From: an uncultured Prevotellaceae bacterium
GTDB taxonomy: Bacteria > Bacteroidota > Bacteroidia > Bacteroidales > Bacteroidaceae
NCBI GenBank assembly: GCA_902790625.1
Contig: CADASP010000024.1
Span: 43,001 to 107,000 of the forward strand
Direction: 5' to 3'
DNA length: 64,000 bases
The notes beneath the pieces were generated by a model. It did not search any database. It had not been told where the DNA came from and saw only the letters and a list, made by a program, of their open reading frames with translations. This document shows positions 57,780 through 64,000 of the stretch, in pieces. Position numbers and translations under genes: made by a program. Position 1 is the first letter of the stretch. Every line of letters starts with the position of its first letter.

Positions 57780-58727
57780 TCATTCGGGATTGTAGCCGAA
57801 ATGGTCGAGCTCCTTTTTCGACGAGCGCCAGTCCTTGTCGACCTTGACAAACACCTCGAGGAAGATGTGCTTGTCGAAGAATTTCTCCAGCGCCTTTCGG
57901 GCCTCGGTGCTCACCTTCTTCAGCGCCACGCCCTGATGGCCTATGATGATGCCCTTCTGGCTCTCGCGCTCCACGTAGATGACGGCGTTGATGTGTATCT
58001 GCTGCTCGTCTTCCTTAAACCGCTCCACCACCACCTCCACGGCGTAGGGAATCTCCTTGTCGTAGTAGAGCAGAATCTTCTCGCGGATGATTTCCGACAC
58101 GAAGAAGCGCGCCGGCTTGTCGGTGAGCTGGTCCTTGTCGAAGAAGGCGGGACTCTCGGGCAGCAGCTCGTAGATGCGCTTCAGCAGCATGTCGACGCCA
58201 AACTTGTTTTTCGCCGAGAGGGGCAGTATCTCGGCCTTGGGCAGCAGCTCGTGCCACTTCGTCACCAGATTGCCTAACAGCACATCGGGCGACGCGCCCT
58301 TGGCAGCACCTGCAGCGCCCTTGCCTGCCGCATGGGGTTGGGGAGCGTTCTGCAGCTCGTCTATTTTATTAATAAGGAGTATCACGGGAATGTCGAGCTG
58401 CTGCACCTTCTGCAGGAAGTCGATGTTCTTCTCGGGGTTCTCCACCACGTCGGTGACGTAGAGCAGCACGTCGGCGTCCACCAGCGCACTCTCGCTGAAG
58501 GCCAGCATCGACTCCTGCAGCTTGTAGTTGGGCTTCAGCACACCGGGCGTGTCGCTGAAGACTATCTGCATGTCGGGCGTGTTCACGATGCCCATGATGC
58601 GGTGGCGAGTGGTCTGCGCCTTGAAGGTGGCTATCGAGATGCGCTCGCCCACCAGTTGGTTCATCAGGGTCGACTTGCCCACGTTGGGGTTGCCCACGAT
58701 GTTCACGAATCCTGCTTTGTGTTTCAT
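57780..58727 (-). CDS. era: GTPase Era
   Basis: 315 aa, essential GTPase of 30S-subunit maturation that binds the 3' end of 16S rRNA. G motifs: GNPNVGKSTLMNQ (G1), DTPGVLKPNYKLQ (G3), INKIDEL (G4), PLSAKNKFG (G5); the C-terminal KH domain has IIIGHQGVALKKVSTEARKA. Right after G4 an extra Ala/Gly-rich stretch (~127-149, PQPHAAGKGAAGAAKGASPD) is unusual. ATG 58727 is chosen for homology (MKHKAGFVNIVGNPNVGKS) and because the promoter is just upstream; the 100-residue longer frame runs through a repeat region. Confidence 0.95.
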   Translation of the reverse strand: MKHKAGFVNIVGNPNVGKSTLMNQLVGERISIATFKAQTTRHRIMGIVNTPDMQIVFSDTPGVLKPNYKLQESMLAFSESALVDADVLLYVTDVVENPEKNIDFLQKVQQLDIPVILLINKIDELQNAPQPHAAGKGAAGAAKGASPDVLLGNLVTKWHELLPKAEILPLSAKNKFGVDMLLKRIYELLPESPAFFDKDQLTDKPARFFVSEIIREKILLYYDKEIPYAVEVVVERFKEDEQQIHINAVIYVERESQKGIIIGHQGVALKKVSTEARKALEKFFDKHIFLEVFVKVDKDWRSSKKELDHFGYNPE

Positions 58728-58756
58728 GCTTTTTTCTGCGATTTTAAACTTTCGTG

Positions 58757-58764
58757 CAAATTTA
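58757..58764 (-). promoter_or_regulatory. Putative -7 box for era
   Basis: Minus strand TAAATTTG, 29 bp before the era ATG. Confidence 0.6.
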
Positions 58765-58852
58765 GAAAAAAAAATCCGAATTATAAGCCTAATGAGCAAA
58801 AAATATTTTTCTGACCCGCAATAATGCCGCCACCACGCCTTCCCAACCCACC

Positions 58853-58975
58853 GTAGGGACAGACCTTGTCTCTCTCCGCACCCACCGTAGGGGACAGACC
58901 TTGCCTCTCTCCGCACCAGCAAAAGTAACATCTCTCCTTTGCGGACAGACACAAGGTCTGTCCCTACGCCCCCGG
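58853..58975. repeat. GTAGGGACAGACC repeat cluster
   Basis: CCGTAGGGACAGACCTTGTC and CCGTAGGGGACAGACCTTG are direct repeats, each followed by TCTCTCCGCACC. They are followed by an inverted relative GACAGACACAAGGTCTGTCC and CTACG. No ORF. This and the TTCTTCACTC repeat fill 58765-59208. Confidence 0.75.
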
Positions 58976-59024
58976 AGCCACCCCTTGCAGGGGCGGGGGG
59001 AACGGCAGAGAATCGCGGTAGCAA

Positions 59025-59103
59025 ATTCTTCACTCTTCATTCTTCATTCTTCATTTAAAAAGATTCTTCATTTAAAAAGATTTTTCACTCTTCATTTAAA
59101 AAG
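59025..59103 (+). repeat. TTCTTCACTCTTCATT leader repeat, copy 2
   Basis: CAAATTCTTCACTCTTCATT, further TTCTTCATT units, then TTTAAAAAGATTCTTCATTT twice. Same composition and order as 16955-17011. Confidence 0.7.
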
Positions 59104-59209
59104 TACAGAAATCGGGCAACGGTTTTTCTATCCGTTGCGCTTTTGTTCGTTTTTGTCTCAAATAGCATTTTTCGGAACAAAAACACTTGCAATTTAATCG
59201 ATTTATTAC

Positions 59210-59217
59210 TATTTTTG
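59210..59217 (+). promoter_or_regulatory. Putative -7 box for the GH115 gene
   Basis: TATTTTTG with a CTTG -33-like box 20 bp upstream (59186-59189); leader ~15 nt to ATG 59236. Confidence 0.6.
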
Positions 59218-59235
59218 CGAAAAATTCATCAAACC

Positions 59236-61737
59236 ATGAGAACGAAAAACATTTTCCTCATCATCGCCGCCAGTCTGTTGGCCATGTCATTGCGGGCTGC
59301 CGATGCCTTTGTCAACTTCCAACGTGGCGACTGGCAGCTCAATGCCGGAGGCCGTATCAGCATCTGCGTGAGCGACGCCGACCAGCGCGGCGTGCGCCTG
59401 GCAGCACAGAACCTTGTCAACGACCTGAAAGCGGTGTGCGGAGCCAACGTGGCCATCACCGCCGACGCTGCGTCGGCACAGATCGTGGTGGGCACCGTGG
59501 GCAGCGTGCCAGCCGTGAAAACCCTGGAGCCACAGCTGCGCGGCAAGCACGAGCAGTACATCATCGACGCACGCCAAGGGCAGCTCGTCATCGCGGGCAG
59601 CGACCGCCGAGGCACCATCTACGGCATCTACGAGCTGAGCCAGCAGATAGGCGTGTCACCCTGGTACTACTGGGCCGACGCACCCATAGAGCACCACGAC
59701 AAGCTCTACGTGAAGAACGGCTCCTACACCGACGGCGAACCAGCCGTGCGATGGCGAGGACTATTCCTCAACGACGAGGCACCCTGCCTCACCGGATGGG
59801 TGAAGAACACCTTCGGCACCGACTATGGCGACCACCACTTCTATGCAAAGGTGTTTGAACTCATCCTCCGCCTGAAGGGCAACATGCTCTGGCCTGCCAT
59901 GTGGGGATGGGCATTCTATGCCGACGACCCGCAGAACTCGAAGACCGCCGACGAGATGGGCGTCATCATAGGCACCAGCCACCACGAGCCTATGGCACGC
60001 AACCACCAGGAGTATGCACGCAACCGACAGCAGTGGGGGGCATGGAACTACCAGACGAACAAGGAGAAGCTCGACCAGTTCTTCCGCGAGGGCATAGAGC
60101 GCATGAAGGGCACCGACGACATCGTGACCATCGGCATGCGCGGCGACGGCGACGAGGCCATGAGCGCCGAGGCCGACACCCGACTGCTGGAGAGCATCAT
60201 CGACAACCAGCGGCGCATCATCAAGCAGGTGACACGCCGACCGGCCAAGGAGACACCACAGGTGTGGGCATTATATAAAGAGGTGCAGGACTACTACGAC
60301 GCCGGACTGCGCGTGCCCGACGACGTATGCGTGCTCATCAGCGACGACAACTGGGGCGACATACGCCGCGTGCCCACCGTAGAGGAGCGCCGGCGCAAGG
60401 GCGGATGGGGCATCTACTACCACGTGGACTACGTGGGCGCGCCCCGCAACTCGAAGTGGCTCAACGTGACGCAGACCCAACAGATGTTCGAACAGCTGTC
60501 GCTGGCCTACGACTTCGGCATACAGCAGCTGTGGATACTGAACGTGGGCGACCTGAAGCCCATGGAATACCCCATCCAGCTGTTCATGGACATGGCATGG
60601 AACCCCAAAGCCCACGCCCTGCCCACCATCATCGACCACACCCGCCAGTTCTTCCTCCGTTCAGTATTCAGTGGTATCGCCACTGAAAACCAAGCCCTGG
60701 CCGCAGAGGCCGCCGACATCTACAACCAGAACTGCCAGTACATGGGCCGCGTGACGCCCGAGATGCTCGACGCACAGACCTACAACGTGGCCACGGGCGA
60801 GTGGAAGCAGGTGGCCGACGAGTATCAGCGACTGGAGGCGCGCGCCCTGCGGCTCTACATGCAGGTGCCCCAGGCCAGCCGCGACGCCTTCCGTCAGGTG
60901 CTCCTCTTCCCCGTGCAGGCCATGGCCAACCTCTGCGACATGTACTACGCACAAGCCATGAACCAATACATGGCCAAGCGACACAACCCCGATGCCAACC
61001 AGTGGGCCGACAAGGTGAAGGAGTGCTTCCAGCGCGACTCGCTGCTCTGCGCCGACTACAACAACGACATTGCCGGAGGCAAATGGCGAGGCATGATGAC
61101 GCAGAAGCACATCGGATACCGCTCGTGGAACGACAACTTCCGCCGCGACATGCTGCCCAGCACGCAGAGGGTGGAAGCCACAGCAGGAGGATGCGTCTTC
61201 GAGGCCGACAAGCGGGGCTACGTGGCCATGGAGGCCGAGCACTACTTCGAGGCCAACGCTGCCGAGGGCACGCAATGGACCGTCTACCCCTACTACGGGC
61301 GCACACGCAGCGCAGTGGCACTGACACCCTACACCAACGCCGTGGGCGATGCTATCCTCAGCTACTGCTTCCAGATGCCCGCCGACGCGCCACAGAAAGT
61401 GAAGGTGCACGTGGTGGTGAAGTCGACACTCGACTTCCTCAACGTGGGCGGATTCGAGTATGCTGTCAGCCTCGACGGCTCAGAGCCGCAGGTGGTGAAC
61501 TTCAACAAGACGCTCGTCGACCGCCAGCCCTACCAGTACTCAGTGTTCTATCCCACCATCGCGCGCCGCGTGGTGGAGAACGTGGTGGAGCTGCCAGTGA
61601 CAACACAGCAGCGCCACACGCTGACCATCAGCCCGCGCCATCCCGGCATCGTCTTCGAGAAGATTGTCGTCGACTACGGTGGTTACCAGCCCCAGTACCT
61701 CTTCGGCACAGAGAGCGACTTCACCAAGGGCAAATAA
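59236..61737 (+). CDS. Secreted GH115 alpha-glucuronidase
   Basis: 833 aa, signal peptide ~1-21 (LAMSLRAADA). Family GH115 removes (4-O-methyl-)glucuronic acid side chains from xylan or related glucuronoxylans and gums. Recognised from GTIYGIYELSQQIGVSPWYY, WADAPIEHH, RGLFLNDEAPCLTGWVKNTF, LRLKGNMLWPAMWGWAFYAD, GTSHHEPMARNHQEYARN, ISDDNWGDIRRVP and WILNVGDLKPMEYPIQLFMD. A C-terminal beta domain (~640-833) completes the fold. ATG 59236 has a promoter 18 bp upstream and gives a clean signal peptide. It stands alone; no xylan-utilisation genes are nearby. Confidence 0.92.
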   Translation: MRTKNIFLIIAASLLAMSLRAADAFVNFQRGDWQLNAGGRISICVSDADQRGVRLAAQNLVNDLKAVCGANVAITADAASAQIVVGTVGSVPAVKTLEPQLRGKHEQYIIDARQGQLVIAGSDRRGTIYGIYELSQQIGVSPWYYWADAPIEHHDKLYVKNGSYTDGEPAVRWRGLFLNDEAPCLTGWVKNTFGTDYGDHHFYAKVFELILRLKGNMLWPAMWGWAFYADDPQNSKTADEMGVIIGTSHHEPMARNHQEYARNRQQWGAWNYQTNKEKLDQFFREGIERMKGTDDIVTIGMRGDGDEAMSAEADTRLLESIIDNQRRIIKQVTRRPAKETPQVWALYKEVQDYYDAGLRVPDDVCVLISDDNWGDIRRVPTVEERRRKGGWGIYYHVDYVGAPRNSKWLNVTQTQQMFEQLSLAYDFGIQQLWILNVGDLKPMEYPIQLFMDMAWNPKAHALPTIIDHTRQFFLRSVFSGIATENQALAAEAADIYNQNCQYMGRVTPEMLDAQTYNVATGEWKQVADEYQRLEARALRLYMQVPQASRDAFRQVLLFPVQAMANLCDMYYAQAMNQYMAKRHNPDANQWADKVKECFQRDSLLCADYNNDIAGGKWRGMMTQKHIGYRSWNDNFRRDMLPSTQRVEATAGGCVFEADKRGYVAMEAEHYFEANAAEGTQWTVYPYYGRTRSAVALTPYTNAVGDAILSYCFQMPADAPQKVKVHVVVKSTLDFLNVGGFEYAVSLDGSEPQVVNFNKTLVDRQPYQYSVFYPTIARRVVENVVELPVTTQQRHTLTISPRHPGIVFEKIVVDYGGYQPQYLFGTESDFTKGK

Positions 61738-61744
61738 AGAATCC

Positions 61745-61833
61745 CCAAAGGGGCGACGCAAGACGATGGTGAGCACCAATCGTCCAGGCAGGGGCAGCGC
61801 CCCTGCCTGTATTCCGCCGCCCCTCCGGGGCTT
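61745..61833 (+). repeat. REP-like palindrome doublet, second copy
   Basis: CAGGGGCAGCGCCCCTG (61789-61805), 12 nt, CGCCCCTCCGGGGCTT (61818-61833), same layout as 16007-16051. Confidence 0.75.
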
Positions 61834-61892
61834 CTGATGCGAAGCCCTAAAGCATGCAAATGGCATTCAGAGCCATTTAAAAACTGTCCCAC

Positions 61893-62634
61893 TTCATTTC
61901 GACCTGTACAGTTGAAAACACGCTTTTAGCGTCTGGAATCTTCAAAAAACGCCACCGTCTTTTCAATCGTACAGTTTGAAAACAACAAAAAACAATGCGC
62001 AGCCACTCCCCTCCCCTCAAGGGGAGGGGTAGGGGTGGGGTCTGTATATTATTCACTCGCAAGATGTTAGAGACCCCACCCCTGGCCCCTCCCCTTGAGG
62101 GGAGGGGAGCGGCTGCGCTTTTTTTTGCTGCTTTTTAGTGGAGAAGGGTTTTCTTGTTTTATTTGGTTTTTGAAAGACGCGAAGCGTAACCACGCTCGGT
62201 CGGAATCCAGCCGAGTGTTTCGAATGGTTAATTACCGTTTAAGACAGGAGAAAAATTGTGAAGGGATGTGAAATGAAAATTTTTGATTTTTTACAAAATA
62301 AAATTTCATTCTGGAACGGGAAGGGCACACTTTCGGCGGTTTGTGCAGGGTTGAGAGGCGAGGGAAAAGAGACGTTTAAGGCGATTTTTGCACATCAGAG
62401 GCGGTTTTGTGCAGTTTTTTAGACGATTTTGGGGCCGATTTTCGTTTCTGTAAGCACGCCCTATCAGAAAAAGGCAACGCCAAATTTTTCTGCGGCGTTG
62501 ACTTTTTCGAGCCAACGAAGGGGTATTTATGGCATTTTAAGACTAATCGACTGAAAGACAGCCATTTGACAAACCCTCTCAAAACTCGCGTTTTTACGGC
62601 CAAAAGTTTTCTCGTGGAAAATTCTCGAAATATG
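61893..62634 (-). repeat. Composite non-coding repeat, copy B (inverse of 15396-15904)
   Basis: On the minus strand, from 62634: GAGAAAACTTTTGG, TTTTGAGAGGGTTT, AAAAAGTCAACGCC, AAATTTGGCGTTG, GGGCGTGCTTACA and TGCACAAAACC; then at 61972-61893 TTTTTTGAAGATTCCAGACG. Copy B has ~245 bp more than copy A between blocks 2 and 3, partly the large hairpin at 61997. The gene-free stretch 61738-62933 is made of these repeats; I find no credible protein in it. Confidence 0.8.
61997..62125 (+). terminator. Large GC-rich inverted repeat with U-tract
   Basis: Arms 61997-62043 and 62071-62118 (GCGCAGCC, CTCCCCTCCCCTCAAGGGG, GGGGTGGGGTCT and complements) form a ~47-bp stem, followed by TTTTTTTT. It can terminate rightward transcription from the GH115 gene but also belongs to the GGGGAGGGG repeat family (15228-15276, 22437-22563). 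Confidence 0.7.
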
Positions 62635-62828
62635 AGGGTCTTTAGCGGTTTTGGGGAGGCATCCGTTTTAATATATTTTTAATTTTCAGGGTGGTCTCTC
62701 GCAGAGTAATGATTTAGCCTTAAATTGAAGTCAATACAACCAATTTTTGCGGTACGGTTGACCCAGCGGGGCAAGCCAATGAGATGATGAGAAATGCGAG
62801 GTATGGTTGAAAGGAAACAAAACTCACT

Positions 62829-62932
62829 TATTCGTACCTTTGGCTATCGCCGAAGGTACTCTCGCTCGGAAGAAGCAAAAGAAAAGCGAGCTTTTCTTTT
62901 GCTTTTCCCTCGCTTATTCGTACCTTTGCACC
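62829..62932 (+). promoter_or_regulatory. Duplicated promoter region of the TPR lipoprotein gene
   Basis: TTATTCGTACCTTTG occurs twice (62828-62842 and 62914-62928). The downstream copy forms a full promoter: TTTG (62898-62901), 19 bp, TACCTTTG (62921-62928). Between them an inverted repeat AGCAAAAGAAAAGCGAGC / GCTTTTCTTTTGCT-like occurs. Confidence 0.7.
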
Positions 62933-62933
62933 T

Positions 62934-64000
62934 ATGAAGCGACACATTATTTATATATATGCCCTCGCGGCCCTGCTGCTGGCTGGTTGCAACGCCAGCC
63001 GCCACCGCGACATGCTCGCCCAACTCGAAGAGCTGGAGCGCCAGAACGTGGCCGACAGCTTGATGACCAACGACTCGCTGGCACAGGCCCTCACCGAATA
63101 CTTCGACCGCCACGGCACGCCCAACGAGCAGCTGCGCGCACATTACATCCTCGGACGCACCTACGCAGACTTGGGCGAGGCACCAGCCGCCGTCCAGGCC
63201 TATCTTGATGCTGCTGAACGCGCTGACACTACAGCCAGTGACTGCGACTGGGCAAAAATCAGCCGTGTATACGGACAGATGGGCGATGTTTACTATCGAC
63301 AAGAACTCATGAATGACTGTTTTGACGGTTTCAACCTTTCAGAAGCTTATGCATGGAAAGCAGGTGACACCATCCAAGCACTGAACATGGGGATTCACAA
63401 AGTGTCTGTCTTGTTAAGACTTCACCAGGATGATGCAGCAATGCGTCTTTTTGATTATTATTTTGATAGAATACAGGTGATGCTGGGGATTGAAACGGCA
63501 GCCAAGTACGGAGTGATACCAATTAAAGCATTGTTGAAGAAAGGAGATACTGATAAAGCACGACGATATCTGGACCTATATGAGAAAATTTCAGGCTATG
63601 TAGATTCTGCTGGCTTTGTCGGCAAAGGGCGTGAAGTGTTTTATTATTACAAAGGTGCCTATTATCTTAAATGTGGTCAATACGACTCTGCCGATAATTG
63701 CTTCCGCCGGGAGCTTCGAGAGGGGAAGGACTTCTTCAATCAGAACATGGCGGCAAATGGCTTAGCACGTCTCTATCTGCAAACCCATCAAACAGACTCT
63801 TCTGCCAAATACGCCATGTTTAGCTACGATATGATGGACTCCGTCTATGCCCGCATGGCAACAAAAGAGGTGGAGCGGACTGCCGCGTTATTCAGATACA
63901 CCCGCTACCAGCAGAAGGCCTTGCAAGAGCAGGAAAATGCAGCCCGTGAGAGGGCAGGACGTACACGCTTGGGGTATTTGCTGTTGTTCATTGTGGCTGT
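62934..64000 (+). CDS. TPR-containing lipoprotein (3' end beyond window)
   Basis: Open from ATG 62934 to the window end (355 codons). Lipoprotein signal MKRHIIYIYALAALLLAGC (Cys19). Helical TPR-like repeats follow: LRAHYILGRTYADLGEAPAA, DWAKISRVYGQMGDVYYRQE, FYYYKGAYYLKCGQYDSADN, AANGLARLYLQTHQTDSSA. A charged coiled helix (QQKALQEQENAARERAGRTR) leads into a TM segment beginning LGYLLLFIVAV at the edge. Bacteroidetes have many such TPR-TM proteins, some continuing into a histidine kinase or DNA-binding domain; which applies cannot be seen. Base use is less GC-rich from ~63300 on than in neighbouring genes. Confidence 0.8.
   Translation, partial: MKRHIIYIYALAALLLAGCNASRHRDMLAQLEELERQNVADSLMTNDSLAQALTEYFDRHGTPNEQLRAHYILGRTYADLGEAPAAVQAYLDAAERADTTASDCDWAKISRVYGQMGDVYYRQELMNDCFDGFNLSEAYAWKAGDTIQALNMGIHKVSVLLRLHQDDAAMRLFDYYFDRIQVMLGIETAAKYGVIPIKALLKKGDTDKARRYLDLYEKISGYVDSAGFVGKGREVFYYYKGAYYLKCGQYDSADNCFRRELREGKDFFNQNMAANGLARLYLQTHQTDSSAKYAMFSYDMMDSVYARMATKEVERTAALFRYTRYQQKALQEQENAARERAGRTRLGYLLLFIVA

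Noticed and set aside
58728..59033. N-terminal extension of era to 59033
   Set aside because: The extra ~100 codons run through the GTAGGGACAGACC repeats and across the promoter at 58757; homologues start at MKHKAGF.

Overview
The window looks like chromosomal DNA from a Bacteroidales member, most likely a Prevotella-type species. The signs are: promoters of the Bacteroidetes form TTTG-N19/20-TAnnTTTG, weak Shine-Dalgarno signals, a hybrid two-component regulator beside secreted carbohydrate enzymes, secreted proteins ending in short C-terminal tails such as GLYIIKGRKMVLR or GIYIAGGRKVVVKQ (resembling type IX sorting domains), and many short GC-rich interspersed repeats between genes. The genus is an inference.

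Layout. 1-15159 is a pectin / rhamnogalacturonan-I locus. A leftward operon encodes an 883-aa secreted protein of unknown activity, a PL11 rhamnogalacturonan lyase and an SGNH esterase cut by the window edge. A rightward set encodes a PL22-like oligogalacturonate lyase, a GH28 polygalacturonase and an HTCS regulator that overlaps the GH28 gene by 4 bp. No SusC/SusD pair is visible. A ~200-aa module is shared by the three leftward proteins. 16167-29921 carries ung, a carboxypeptidase-regulatory-domain protein with an overlapping phosphoesterase, sstT, rubrerythrin, a BlaI/M56 sensor pair, aldA (which could oxidise lactaldehyde made from rhamnose), xth, the infC-rpmI-rplT operon and trkH. 30018-34495 is asnS, an RluB-type pseudouridine synthase with a long low-complexity N-terminus, purB and tRNA-Val. 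34700-43849 holds envelope proteins: a beta-barrel-like protein, an MBG-repeat adhesin-like protein, and an operon of a very long coiled-coil lipoprotein plus OmpA. 44194-58727 is a leftward housekeeping block: era, clpP-clpX-recQ-purU, and guaB-ppiC-surA-ostA-small membrane protein-mutL. 59236-61737 is a GH115 alpha-glucuronidase. A TPR lipoprotein runs off the right edge.

The most unusual content is non-coding. Several families of short repeats recur: a composite ~0.3-0.5 kb element in two copies of opposite orientation (15396-15904 and 61893-62634); a 67-bp palindromic element (9548-9614, 44068-44134); GGCGTTGACTTT hairpins, one of which forms a terminator; REP-like GC palindromes; a 21-bp tandem array upstream of the BlaI/M56 operon; and GTGAGG-, TTCTTCACTC- and GGGGAGGGG-type repeats. 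Three of these repeat types also lie in frame inside coding sequences (a phosphoesterase, an M56 sensor and a secreted PUL protein). This suggests that intergenic repeats have been taken into proteins.

All family assignments come from reading motifs by eye; no database search was possible.
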